Of a stretch of 14,945 bases of DNA, positions 7,493-14,939 are shown one piece after another. This DNA is from Armatimonadota bacterium (GTDB taxonomy: Bacteria > Armatimonadota > Chthonomonadetes > Chthonomonadales > Chthonomonadaceae): the NCBI GenBank assembly GCA_026392135.1, contig JAPLCR010000334.1, positions 1-14,945 of the forward strand. Direction: 5' to 3'. The notes below the pieces were generated by a model. The model saw only the letters and a program-made list of their open reading frames with translations, was not told the DNA's origin and made no database searches. Each line of letters starts with the position of its first letter. The stretch's first letter is position 1. The translations under genes were made by a program, and so were the position numbers.

Positions 7493-8851
7493 GTGTCACA
7501 ATCCGGTCGTAAAACAGCTCTTCTTTGGGTAGTTCCGGTCTTTCTCATCGGGCTATTCTTTTGGGGGCGGTCTATCAAAGCACAGAGGTCGCACGACAAA
7601 AGTTCGCTACACAATCGCCTTGAAAACCTACTACGAGGAAGCCAGAGTGCTTCACTCGTCGGCTTTGGGGGTGGTGAAGGGCAAGGAACCGTCAGCCCAG
7701 AGTTAATGTACGAAGAGATACTCGAAGCCGTCAAAGCAAAATTTGTAGACGAAACCTTCAGCGATGCCCGTGTCAGTAACGGCTCCCTCAACCGAATGTT
7801 TGCCTCCCTCAACGATCCGCGCTCCAACTACCTAGATGTGAAGATGCGCCAGACGCGCACGAATGCACTACAGGGTAACTTTGAGGGCGTAGGTGCAGTC
7901 ATCCAGTACACGCGCCTCAAAAAAGAGACCGTAGACTATCAAAACCTCACCGTCGTCTCTGTAATGCCTGGTAGCCCTGCCGAAAAAGCGGGACTGAAAA
8001 GCGGCGATAACGTGATGGACATCAACGGACATGGAGTCATTACCTACGGAATTAACGTAGACATTGATAAAATTATCCGTAAAACCAACAACACGGATGC
8101 CCAGAAGCGCGAAGAGCTGAAAATTTTGGTAGAAAAATACCGCCTCGCCTACACGCTACCAAAAGCACTCCTACAACTGACCACCGGAGTGGGAGCCACG
8201 CTGAACCTGAAAGTCGACCGTGAAGGCAAGCAGGTTCCGATCACCATTACAACAGCAAAAACAGTAGTAGACCCCGTACAGTCTAAGATGATAGGCAAAG
8301 TCGGCTACCTTCGCGTTGTACAGTTCAACGGAAAAGCGACTACCGCTTTTGAGCAGGCACTCAAAACCCTACAAGCGCAAGCAACCAAAGGTATTGTTAT
8401 CGATTTACGACAGAACCCCGGCGGAGTGACCTCCGATAATGGCGATGTCAACAGCTTCCAGTCTGCCAAAACACTTCTCGCCGACCTTCTAGGAACCGCC
8501 ACCGCGCAGCTAGAGAGAAAGCCCAACGTGCGCGAACCATTGAAGATTGGTGGAAACGGCTCCGGTATCAAGGCTCCCTACATCGTGTTAGTAGATAAAG
8601 GAACCTCCAATATTGCCGAGTTTGTCGCCTCTACCCTCCACGATACGCGCAAAATAAAAATAATTGGGGGACGTACCTTCGGCGACCCTGTGCTTCAACT
8701 CCTCACTTTCTTCAAAAACGGAACTGGTGCAGAGTTGACAACAGCACACTTCCTTACTACAGCCGGCACACAGTGGACAAACGGCATTCAACCCGATGTT
8801 AGCGCGGGCGACAACGCACTTGATCAGGCAGTCTCCGCACTTGGCGGATAG
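7493..8851 (+). CDS. Membrane-anchored PDZ/S41-family protein lacking catalytic Ser and Lys (pseudoprotease)
   Basis: 452 residues from a GTG start. Residues ~9-24 form a signal anchor after K7, so the protein should face the periplasm. The S41 layout follows: DPRSNYL at 108-114, GNFEGVG at 128-134 opening a PDZ domain, SPAEKAGLKSGD to D172, then the protease core with QNPGG. Aligned without gaps to the next gene, the active-site block GTSNIAE (370-376) matches GSASASE, placing Asn373 where the nucleophilic Ser belongs; GRTFGD has Asp398 in place of the general-base Lys, while Gln402 is kept. It is therefore probably not an active Ser/Lys protease, and may bind peptides or regulate its partner (inference). 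A helical insert of ~34 residues (198-231) splits the PDZ. The frame is intact, so this is not a decayed gene. It is 44 bases upstream of an active paralogue and shares its promoter. Confidence 0.88.
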   Translation: MSQSGRKTALLWVVPVFLIGLFFWGRSIKAQRSHDKSSLHNRLENLLRGSQSASLVGFGGGEGQGTVSPELMYEEILEAVKAKFVDETFSDARVSNGSLNRMFASLNDPRSNYLDVKMRQTRTNALQGNFEGVGAVIQYTRLKKETVDYQNLTVVSVMPGSPAEKAGLKSGDNVMDINGHGVITYGINVDIDKIIRKTNNTDAQKREELKILVEKYRLAYTLPKALLQLTTGVGATLNLKVDREGKQVPITITTAKTVVDPVQSKMIGKVGYLRVVQFNGKATTAFEQALKTLQAQATKGIVIDLRQNPGGVTSDNGDVNSFQSAKTLLADLLGTATAQLERKPNVREPLKIGGNGSGIKAPYIVLVDKGTSNIAEFVASTLHDTRKIKIIGGRTFGDPVLQLLTFFKNGTGAELTTAHFLTTAGTQWTNGIQPDVSAGDNALDQAVSALGG

Positions 8852-8882
8852 GCACTCTCTACAGGATTACGACAACAAGATT

Positions 8883-8888
8883 GGGGGT
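8883..8888 (+). promoter_or_regulatory. Ribosome binding site supporting the ATG at 8896
   Basis: GGGGGT lies seven bases before the ATG at 8896. The longer frame would start at TTG 8881, which has no purine-rich site at proper distance (nearest AGGA is about 15 bases away), so the ATG is preferred; the choice changes the protein by five residues. Confidence 0.5.
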
Positions 8889-8895
8889 TCCCAGT

Positions 8896-10338
8896 ATGAT
8901 ACCTAGTAAGTCAAAAGGTTTTTTGGGTGGAGTACAAACCATTGTTCCGCTTGTGGCGGCACTCGGCTTCGGCTCCGTCCTGCTCGGCTATGCAAGTGGT
9001 AATGTACTACGTGTTGTGCCGTCGGCACGTACTGTCATCGCGCAAGACGACGACACAGGCGTAAAAACCCCCACAACCAACTCCGACGAAAACCTGCCCT
9101 CCAAAGCAGACCCCGTAGAAGACTATAAGACCGCGCTTGCGCTTATCCAAAAAAGCTACTATGGCAAAACCGTAGATGCTAAAGAGAAACGCAAACTCAC
9201 CTACGAAGCGATTCGCGGGATGTTGTTTAGCCTTAAAGACCCCTTCACAGGATTCCTAGACCCGGATGAGTGGACGCAGATGCAGTCTACAACGCGAGGC
9301 AACTTTGAAGGCATTGGGGCGCAACTACAGCAAGAGGGAGCCGAAGTCAAAGTAGTAGAGCCGTTTGAGAACAGCCCCGCCGAAAACGCAGGGCTGAAGC
9401 CCGATGATATTATCGTCCGCGTAGAGAGTCAGCCAACACTCGGCAAAAACATCAACGAAGTGGTCAAGCTCATCAAAGGGAAAGCCGGAACACAAGTTCA
9501 TATCACCGTACTTCGTAACAAACAAGAGAAGACCTTCACCATCACTCGCGCTCGAGTCGAAGCCCCCGTCGTCAAGCACTATATGCAAGACACGGATGCC
9601 AAAATAGGCTATATTCGCCTCACCGAGTTCAATGAAAAAAGTGTTGAACAGCTGACGCTTGCCTTCAACGACCTCAAAAAACAGGGCATGAAGGGACTGG
9701 TTTTCGACCTACGAGGCAATCCAGGCGGGCTTCTAGACACCGCAATTCATGTAGCAAGTATGTTTATTCAACGTGATTCGCAACCCGATCTGAACAACGT
9801 TGTGGTGCATATCCGCGAAGGGTCGGGCGTAAATAAGCAGCACAGGCTACGTAGTGCCGACTACCTATTAGACAATATCCCGCTGGCACTGGTCGTCAAC
9901 GAAGGAAGTGCCTCCGCATCCGAAATTGTTTCGGGCGCGATTAAAGACTACGGCGTGGGAATGCTCTTCGGTGAGCGCACGTATGGCAAAGGGCGTGTAC
10001 AGACACTCTACCCCCTACCCGACGATTCCGCTCTGCGTCTCACAACCGCTCTCTACTTCCCACCAAAGAAAGTAGACATCAACTACAAGCACGATGACGA
10101 TGGGAACCGTATCCCCAATACAGGCGGCGTACTTCCCGATGTAACACTAGAGCAGACAGAAACTTGGAAGGGCTTTAGAGATAGAGCAGGTGACATTCAG
10201 CTAAACACCGCAACCTCCTTCCTGCGCTCAGTACTGAAGGGTAAGTCCGTTAAGGATGCACTACAAGAGGTCACAAAAGACCTCCCTAAACCCGTCAAGA
10301 AAGTCGCAGACAAGGGCTCCAACGTAGGTCGTCCTTAG
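8896..10338 (+). CDS. C-terminal processing peptidase, S41 family (CtpA/CtpB/Prc-like)
   Basis: 480 residues from the preferred ATG. Residues ~12-33 form a hydrophobic signal anchor, followed by a flexible acidic linker (DDDTG...). DPFTGFLDP begins at D115, GNFEGIG at 135-141 opens the PDZ domain (to ~222), and the S41 core holds FDLRGNPGGLLD, GSASASE with the nucleophile Ser340, and GERTYGKG with the general base Lys365, plus Gln369. All three catalytic positions agree with the Ser/Lys dyad of E. coli Prc and Bacillus CtpB (Lys 25 residues after Ser). These proteases trim C-terminal tails of envelope proteins or activate signalling proteins after their PDZ domain binds the substrate end. It should act on the outer face of the cytoplasmic membrane. 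It is the second gene of a pair with an inactive-looking paralogue and ends at a strong terminator. Confidence 0.95.
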   Translation: MIPSKSKGFLGGVQTIVPLVAALGFGSVLLGYASGNVLRVVPSARTVIAQDDDTGVKTPTTNSDENLPSKADPVEDYKTALALIQKSYYGKTVDAKEKRKLTYEAIRGMLFSLKDPFTGFLDPDEWTQMQSTTRGNFEGIGAQLQQEGAEVKVVEPFENSPAENAGLKPDDIIVRVESQPTLGKNINEVVKLIKGKAGTQVHITVLRNKQEKTFTITRARVEAPVVKHYMQDTDAKIGYIRLTEFNEKSVEQLTLAFNDLKKQGMKGLVFDLRGNPGGLLDTAIHVASMFIQRDSQPDLNNVVVHIREGSGVNKQHRLRSADYLLDNIPLALVVNEGSASASEIVSGAIKDYGVGMLFGERTYGKGRVQTLYPLPDDSALRLTTALYFPPKKVDINYKHDDDGNRIPNTGGVLPDVTLEQTETWKGFRDRAGDIQLNTATSFLRSVLKGKSVKDALQEVTKDLPKPVKKVADKGSNVGRP

Positions 10339-10355
10339 CCCTCTTCCGCTTCTTG

Positions 10356-10389
10356 AACCCCCTGCCTGCTAACGGGCAGGGGGTTTTTT
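10356..10389 (+). terminator. Intrinsic terminator after the S41 pair
   Basis: AACCCCCTGCC (10356-10366) pairs perfectly with GGCAGGGGGTT (10375-10385) across an eight-base loop, and a run of six T follows the G-rich arm (10384-10389). It lies 18 bases after the protease stop and separates the S41 unit from the pirin gene. Confidence 0.93.
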
Positions 10390-10391
10390 GC

Positions 10392-10402
10392 GTATAGTGT
10401 AG
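10392..10402 (+). repeat. First copy of GTATAGTGTAG, just after a hairpin
   Basis: The 11-mer GTATAGTGTAG occurs here and again at 11392-11402, each time three to four bases or less after the end of a strong hairpin and before a gene. It contains TATAGT, which could be a -10 box (for the pirin gene here), but no -35 hexamer at good spacing is seen. Confidence 0.35.
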
Positions 10403-10453
10403 TACCCCTAATCTCTTTTTGAGATACCGCACTCTGTTTAAGAAAAAGAAAAA

Positions 10454-11326
10454 ATGAGCAAAAATATCAAAAGCCTTGCAAGCGTCCACAAAAGTCCGCC
10501 GGTACACTGGGTAGGCGACGGTCTCCCGGTAAGTACCGCACTCTCGCATCATCAATTCGGCGAAGCGGTCAGCCCGTTTCTTCTGCTAGACTACGCTGAG
10601 CCATACCTTGTAGAGCCCTCACTAACACCACGCGGGGTAGACGAACACCCGCACAGAGGCTTTGAGACCGTCACGGTGGTCTATCAAGGAGAGCTAGAGC
10701 ATCGAGCTTCGGGCGGCAATCACGGGCGCATCGGATCCGGTGAAGTGCAGTGGATGACAGCAGGAAGCGGGGTGGTACATGAGGAGAAATACTCCGAAGC
10801 CTTTACGCAAAAAGGAGGTTGGCTAGAGATGGTACAACTCTGGGTAAACCTGCCTGCGAAAGACAAGATGTCGTCGCCGGGCTACCAGACACTTACCAAA
10901 AGCCAAATACCTGAAATAAGCCTCGATGACGGTGCAGGGTTGGTACGTGTTATCGCAGGGCAGTTTGAACAGACACAAGGTCCCGCGAAGACCTTCACTC
11001 CTGTGAACCTCTGGGATTTACGCCTAAATGCCGGAGGCAGCACCACGTTGCGCGTTCCTGCCGGCTCTATGATGGCACTCTTCGTCCTAAAAGGAGAGGC
11101 GTGGGTGAATGAGACCGCCCACGTCCTAACCAAAGACCTCGCGCTGTTTGAAAGCGAAGGCGAAGAAGTGTCCCTCTCCGCCGTTAAGGAGAGTGTCGTT
11201 CTGGTGTTAAGTGGTCAGCCTATACAAGAGCCTGTAACCGCTTACGGTCCCTTTGTGATGAATACCCAGCAGGAGATAGTGCAGGCACTCAGCGACTATC
11301 GAAGCGGTAAAATGGGGCATATCTAA
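10454..11326 (+). CDS. Pirin family protein (cupin)
   Basis: 290 residues, usual length for pirins. The N-terminal cupin has the diagnostic DEHPHRGFETVT (H65, H67) and GEVQWMTAGSGVVHEE (H109, E111); these four residues are the standard pirin metal site. A second cupin-like half follows with the GxxxALF-type strands of the pirin C-terminal domain (residues ~165-275). No signal peptide, so cytoplasmic. Some pirins, such as E. coli YhhW, oxidise quercetin; others act as redox-sensing partners of other proteins, and the sequence does not tell which applies. The start ATG has only an AAGAAAAAGAA stretch upstream, a weak ribosome binding site. The gene stands alone: a terminator precedes it and a strong hairpin follows it, so it is probably a single-gene unit, perhaps transcribed from the TATAGT at 10393. 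Confidence 0.93.
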   Translation: MSKNIKSLASVHKSPPVHWVGDGLPVSTALSHHQFGEAVSPFLLLDYAEPYLVEPSLTPRGVDEHPHRGFETVTVVYQGELEHRASGGNHGRIGSGEVQWMTAGSGVVHEEKYSEAFTQKGGWLEMVQLWVNLPAKDKMSSPGYQTLTKSQIPEISLDDGAGLVRVIAGQFEQTQGPAKTFTPVNLWDLRLNAGGSTTLRVPAGSMMALFVLKGEAWVNETAHVLTKDLALFESEGEEVSLSAVKESVVLVLSGQPIQEPVTAYGPFVMNTQQEIVQALSDYRSGKMGHI

Positions 11327-11363
11327 TCAGGCTACAGCGCGATAATCTAGAAAACAGATAAAA

Positions 11364-11388
11364 GAGGAGGGGCTATTCGCCCCTCCTC
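11364..11388 (+). terminator. Strong hairpin after pirin (possible terminator without downstream T-run)
   Basis: GAGGAGGGGC (11364-11373) and GCCCCTCCTC (11379-11388) form a perfect ten-base stem with loop TATTC, 38 bases after the pirin stop. On the + strand it is followed by AAAGTATAG, not a T-run, whereas the base run before it (ATAAAA) would read as TTTTAT on the - strand. It may stop + strand transcription weakly, protect the mRNA 3' end, or block antisense transcription. Confidence 0.55.
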
Positions 11389-11391
11389 AAA

Positions 11392-11402
11392 GTATAGTGT
11401 AG
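11392..11402 (+). repeat. Second copy of GTATAGTGTAG, after the pirin hairpin
   Basis: Exact repeat of the 11-mer at 10392-10402 and in the same relation to a preceding hairpin. It lies 152 bases before the next start codon. Confidence 0.35.
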
Positions 11403-11453
11403 ATGACCGTCTTTTGCGAAAGGATACAGATATACACGGCATTTTCAGGTGAT

Positions 11454-11489
11454 CTCTCTAAAAGGGCAATTTTTCTTTGGTGTAGAGAG
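11454..11489. repeat. Inverted repeat CTCTCTA / TAGAGAG upstream of the membrane protein gene
   Basis: CTCTCTA (11454-11460) and TAGAGAG (11483-11489) are perfectly complementary around a 22-base AT-rich spacer, 65 bases before the start at 11555. Downstream is AT-rich sequence with TATAAC (11516) and CATAAT (11521) as possible -10 boxes but no clear -35. It could be an operator or an mRNA hairpin; evidence is only the symmetry. The rest of the 228-base gap holds no gene. Confidence 0.3.
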
Positions 11490-11554
11490 TACAACTAATC
11501 GAAAACCCGTGCGTTTATAACATAATAGAGTATGCAAAGGAGAGGGGCACAAAA

Positions 11555-13561
11555 ATGGCGACTTCACCAAACATCCCAAACGATATTACGAGTACCCTAG
11601 AAGCAAACAACAGCCCAGTAGCAGAGTCGGCAGGAGAGTGGATTCGCTTTCGTGCTGTCTTGTGGGCACTACTCTTCTCACCTATCACAGCGTTCTGGGC
11701 AGTCGACCAAGGGGTAGATGTAATCTTCTCCCTCATGGTTCCCCCTGTTATGATGACCCTCCTGATGGCAGGTATCAACCTGCTCCTAAGAAAATTCGCA
11801 CCCCGCCTCTCCCTCTCTATGGGCGACCTCATAATATTCTATGGAATGCACACCGTACTCTGCGCTATCTGCGCCGAGTGGATGTCGGTTATCAATCCCT
11901 ACATCCACTCCTACGCCCTCTACCGCTCCGGCGACACGCGCTTCGATAAATATATCAACCCCTATATTAGCGACTGGTTTTTTATACCAGTACGCCTCGC
12001 CGACCAGTTTGAAGACTATCGTAATGGAGGCTTTGGCGGCTCCTACTTCCTCACAAAACTTCCGCTCTGGTGGCGTTATATCGGTGCATGGACTCTGCTC
12101 GTCTCGCTGGTCTGCCTTGCCATGCTCTGCATCAACAGCCTTTTTCGAGATGAATGGGCAAATCGCGAAAAACTCGCATTCCCTATCATTCAAGTCCCAA
12201 TGGAGATTGCCAAGATAGGTGTAGGGCAGTCGAAAATATGGAAAAAGCCTACCTTCTACATTCCCTTCATTACCATGTTTGTAATAGACAACATCAACGG
12301 TCTCCACTTTGTCTACCCAAGCGTACCCCTCATAATCGTCCGATTCATCAGCGATTTAGCCCTCCTATTTCCAAATCCGCCCCTGAACGCCGTTGGCTGG
12401 ACTCCTATCGGCGTGTTCCCCTATATGGCAGTCATAGGGTTTTTTATGCCCACTGATCTACTCTTCTCCTGTATATTCTTCTTTTTCTTTCGCAAAGGTA
12501 TGCAGGTATTCACATTCTCCATGGGCTATGTAGACAGCGCGGGTACATTCGGCGGCGGCGGGCTAGTTCCCTCCCCTCCGTACTTCAGCGAACAGTCGTG
12601 GGGGGCATTCCTCGCGATATTCGCCACCTCTGTCTGGGTAGCACGGGGCTATCTCAAAGAGGTTTGGCAACAGATTCGCAAAGGGCATCCCAAAGGCGAC
12701 AGAGGCGTTCCGCACCGATTTGCGTTTATGGGTCTAGCCGCAAGCCTTATCGCACTGAGTATCTTAACAACAGCACTAGGTATACCTTTCTGGATGACCG
12801 CCTTTTCAACCGTCCTTTTTCTAATGTTCAGCGTCGCACTCACAAGGCTCCGCGCACAGATTGGCGCACCCTCGCACGAAATGGCGTTTATGGGACCTAA
12901 TCAGCTACTGGTAGACTTTGTAGGAACACGAGGTATCTCCGAAGCAGGAATCAGCCGCCTAGTTACAACCTTCTTTATCTACAACCGCATTCACCGAACC
13001 CACCCTATGCCACATCAGCTCGAAGCCATGAAGATGGGCGAAACAGCGAAAATCTCTCAACGCGCACTGTTCCTAGCAATCATGCTCGCCGTCGTCATTG
13101 GCAGTGTTATGGGGCACCTATTCTATATCTACAAAGGATACCGGTGGGCAGCTCCCAGCGCAGGAGGCGACACCGCATGGGTCGCAACCACGTTCATAGA
13201 ACAGCACCGAGGACCCAATCCAGTCGCAATTGCGTTTGTCTTTATCGGCTTCGCCTTTGTACTACTACTAGACTTTATCCGCTTCCGCGTACCCGGCTTC
13301 CCTCTACACCCTGCGGGCTACGCACTCGCCATGAACTTCGGGCTAGACTACTTCTGGGCAGGGCTTATCGTCGTCTGGATAATCAAGCTGTTCATGGAGC
13401 GATACTACGGCTTGAAAGGGCACAACAAGCTTCACGAAATTGCCATCGGCATTATTCTCGCTGAATTCTGCGCGGAAGCAATCTGGGCAACCTACGCAAT
13501 GGCGACTCGAACCGCCACCTACAGCATCTCCATTAATGGGCGCTTGGGCTGGAATCAGTAA
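11555..13561 (+). CDS. Polytopic membrane protein, DUF6785/DUF6784 (oligopeptide-transporter-like)
   Basis: 668 residues with roughly a dozen hydrophobic segments, starting at residues ~33-55, 57-80 and 91-112, and ending with a group near 545-630. The N-terminal 28 residues are hydrophilic and disordered-looking, with no cleaved signal. NREKLAFPIIQVPMEI after the third or fourth helix and the long periplasmic-looking segment before it (NPYIHSYALYR..., FGGSYFLTKLPLWW) resemble the DUF6785/DUF6784 proteins of Planctomycetes and Armatimonadota, considered distant relatives of OPT oligopeptide transporters. It probably moves a small peptide or organic solute across the cytoplasmic membrane; substrate and energy coupling are unknown, and no ATPase or binding protein lies beside it. 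AAGGAGAGG at 11537-11545 supports the start. A promoter-bearing gap separates it from the next gene. Confidence 0.8.
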   Translation: MATSPNIPNDITSTLEANNSPVAESAGEWIRFRAVLWALLFSPITAFWAVDQGVDVIFSLMVPPVMMTLLMAGINLLLRKFAPRLSLSMGDLIIFYGMHTVLCAICAEWMSVINPYIHSYALYRSGDTRFDKYINPYISDWFFIPVRLADQFEDYRNGGFGGSYFLTKLPLWWRYIGAWTLLVSLVCLAMLCINSLFRDEWANREKLAFPIIQVPMEIAKIGVGQSKIWKKPTFYIPFITMFVIDNINGLHFVYPSVPLIIVRFISDLALLFPNPPLNAVGWTPIGVFPYMAVIGFFMPTDLLFSCIFFFFFRKGMQVFTFSMGYVDSAGTFGGGGLVPSPPYFSEQSWGAFLAIFATSVWVARGYLKEVWQQIRKGHPKGDRGVPHRFAFMGLAASLIALSILTTALGIPFWMTAFSTVLFLMFSVALTRLRAQIGAPSHEMAFMGPNQLLVDFVGTRGISEAGISRLVTTFFIYNRIHRTHPMPHQLEAMKMGETAKISQRALFLAIMLAVVIGSVMGHLFYIYKGYRWAAPSAGGDTAWVATTFIEQHRGPNPVAIAFVFIGFAFVLLLDFIRFRVPGFPLHPAGYALAMNFGLDYFWAGLIVVWIIKLFMERYYGLKGHNKLHEIAIGIILAEFCAEAIWATYAMATRTATYSISINGRLGWNQ

Positions 13562-13578
13562 AAGGTCTCTCTTTTCTC

Positions 13579-13607
13579 TTGAATTATATCCGCTAGAATG
13601 CGATAAT
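13579..13607 (+). promoter_or_regulatory. Sigma-70-type promoter for the cysteine desulfurase
   Basis: TTGAAT at 13579-13584 and GATAAT at 13602-13607 are exactly 17 bases apart; each differs from consensus in one or two positions. Transcription would start near 13614, leaving a leader of about 60 bases before the ATG at 13675. Confidence 0.6.
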
Positions 13608-13674
13608 GTAGAGAAGGAATCAGCAGGTCAGGTGTAGAATATCCCATTCAACCGAGACCCTATTTTGGAGAACC

Positions 13675-14829
13675 ATGGAATACCCTGTTTACCTAGATAA
13701 CGCCGCGACCACCGCCGTAGACCCCGCAGTGGTAGAGGCTATGCTTCCCTACTTCCTCTCTGCCTATGGCAACCCTGCCACCCTCTACAGCGTGGGAATG
13801 ATGGCACGCGAGGCAGTAGACCACGCTCGCGAAGTCGTGGCAGACATGATTAACGCATCCCCTGACGAAATTGTCTTCACCTCTGGCGGCACAGAAGCCG
13901 ACAACGCCGCCATAAAGGGGATAGCCTCCGCCTACCAAGAAAAAGGTAAGCACCTCATTACCTCCGCCATAGAGCATCACGCCGTCCTCGAACCGATGGA
14001 GACCCTCGCACACAGCGGCTACCAGTTAGACATTCTCCCTATCGATTCCGATGGGCGCGTCTCTCCCGAATACCTAAAACACCACCTGCGCCCCGATACG
14101 ATTCTCGTCTCCATTATGCACGCCAACAACGAAATCGGAACCATCCAGCCTATCGGTGAAATCGGAGCCATTTGCCGCCAAAACGGTACCCTGTTTCACA
14201 CCGACGCAGTACAAACCTTTGGCAAAATTCCCATCGATGTCCGCGAACAAAAGATAGACCTCCTAAGCGTGAGCGCACACAAGCTACACGGACCAAAAGG
14301 CATCGGATTCCTCTATGTACGGCGCGGAACCAAAGCCAACCGATTTATGGAGGGAGGCGGACAAGAAAGAGGTTACCGTTCAGGAACTTTGAACGTACCC
14401 GGAATCGTAGGACTAGGTAAGGCTACAGAGTTAGCGCGTGAACGCATGGAAAGCGAAGGCAAACGCCTAACCACACTGCGAGATGTATTTATCGCAAAAC
14501 TGGTGAACACAATACCCGGAGTCACCGTGAACGGCTCACGCACGCACCGCCTCCCAAACAACATCAGCATCTGCATCGAGGGAGTACAGGGTGAGGTAAC
14601 TCTTTTGGCACTAGATGCCGCTCGAATCTGTGCATCTGCAGGCTCCGCGTGTAGTACAGGATCTATGGAGCCTTCCCACGTTTTGAAGGCGTTAGGAGTT
14701 TCGCGCGACCTTGCACGCGGAGCAGTACGCCTTACGCTAGGGCGTGAAACCACTATGGAATCACTAGACTATACTCTCGATGTACTAGAGCAAAGTGTAC
14801 AAGGATTACGCCAACTTGCCGGCGCATAA
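13675..14829 (+). CDS. Cysteine desulfurase, group I (NifS/IscS-type)
   Basis: 384 residues, the usual length. It is a fold-type I PLP enzyme that removes sulfur from cysteine as a persulfide, giving alanine, and supplies Fe-S cluster assembly or tRNA thiolation. Visible landmarks: YLDNAATT at the N-terminus, TSGGTEADN and the following EHHAV for PLP stacking, HTDAVQTFGK, SAHKLHGPKG with the PLP Lys203, GGGQERGYRSGT, and the catalytic-loop SAGSACSTGSMEPSHVL with Cys326 as the persulfide carrier. The loop length and consensus put it in group I, not the SufS/CsdA group; IscS and NifS cannot be told apart here. No IscU, IscR, SufU or MnmA gene is adjacent in the window. TGGAG at 13666-13670 lies four bases before the ATG, a short but usable spacing. 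A second cysteine, C319, lies seven residues before Cys326. Confidence 0.96.
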   Translation: MEYPVYLDNAATTAVDPAVVEAMLPYFLSAYGNPATLYSVGMMAREAVDHAREVVADMINASPDEIVFTSGGTEADNAAIKGIASAYQEKGKHLITSAIEHHAVLEPMETLAHSGYQLDILPIDSDGRVSPEYLKHHLRPDTILVSIMHANNEIGTIQPIGEIGAICRQNGTLFHTDAVQTFGKIPIDVREQKIDLLSVSAHKLHGPKGIGFLYVRRGTKANRFMEGGGQERGYRSGTLNVPGIVGLGKATELARERMESEGKRLTTLRDVFIAKLVNTIPGVTVNGSRTHRLPNNISICIEGVQGEVTLLALDAARICASAGSACSTGSMEPSHVLKALGVSRDLARGAVRLTLGRETTMESLDYTLDVLEQSVQGLRQLAGA

Positions 14830-14847
14830 ACCGTTTCCTGAAAACAA

Positions 14848-14874
14848 AACTATTTTGCAAGCAATTGCATAGTT
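14848..14874 (+). other. Bulged hairpin after the cysteine desulfurase
   Basis: AACTA (14848-14852) pairs with TAGTT (14870-14874), and TGCAA (14856-14860) with TTGCA (14865-14869), with a TTT bulge on the left and a GCAA loop. It starts 19 bases after the stop. No T-run follows, so a terminator is doubtful. A second small inverted repeat, AGTTT/AAACT (14905-14909 with 14915-14919), lies just downstream. Confidence 0.35.
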
Positions 14875-14933
14875 GTCACGAGGTAGCAACTCTAATTTGC
14901 AGGAAGTTTTTAAGAAACTGGTGAAAAAACCAC

Positions 14934-14939
14934 TTGACA
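14934..14939 (+). promoter_or_regulatory. Consensus -35 box at the window end
   Basis: A perfect TTGACA preceded by an A-rich stretch (14924-14929) that could act as an UP-like element. The matching -10 would fall near 14957, outside the window, so the promoter is only half seen; it would drive a further + strand gene. Confidence 0.4.

Noticed and set aside
7261..7827. 188-codon open frame on the - strand across the promoter region of the S41 pair
   Set aside because: Covers the promoter, leader and the 5' end of a well supported gene; no family resemblance.
8881..8895. TTG start extending the active S41 protease by five residues
   Set aside because: No suitably spaced ribosome binding site, while the ATG at 8896 has GGGGGT seven bases upstream; cannot be fully excluded.
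11786..12307. 173-codon open frame on the - strand
   Set aside because: Antisense to the membrane protein gene; composition mirrors the codons of the hydrophobic gene and shows no domain.
13564..13659. GGTCTC (13564-13569) and GAGACC (13654-13659) as an inverted repeat around the cysteine desulfurase promoter
   Set aside because: Only six bases, 84 bases apart; expected by chance in a gap of this size.
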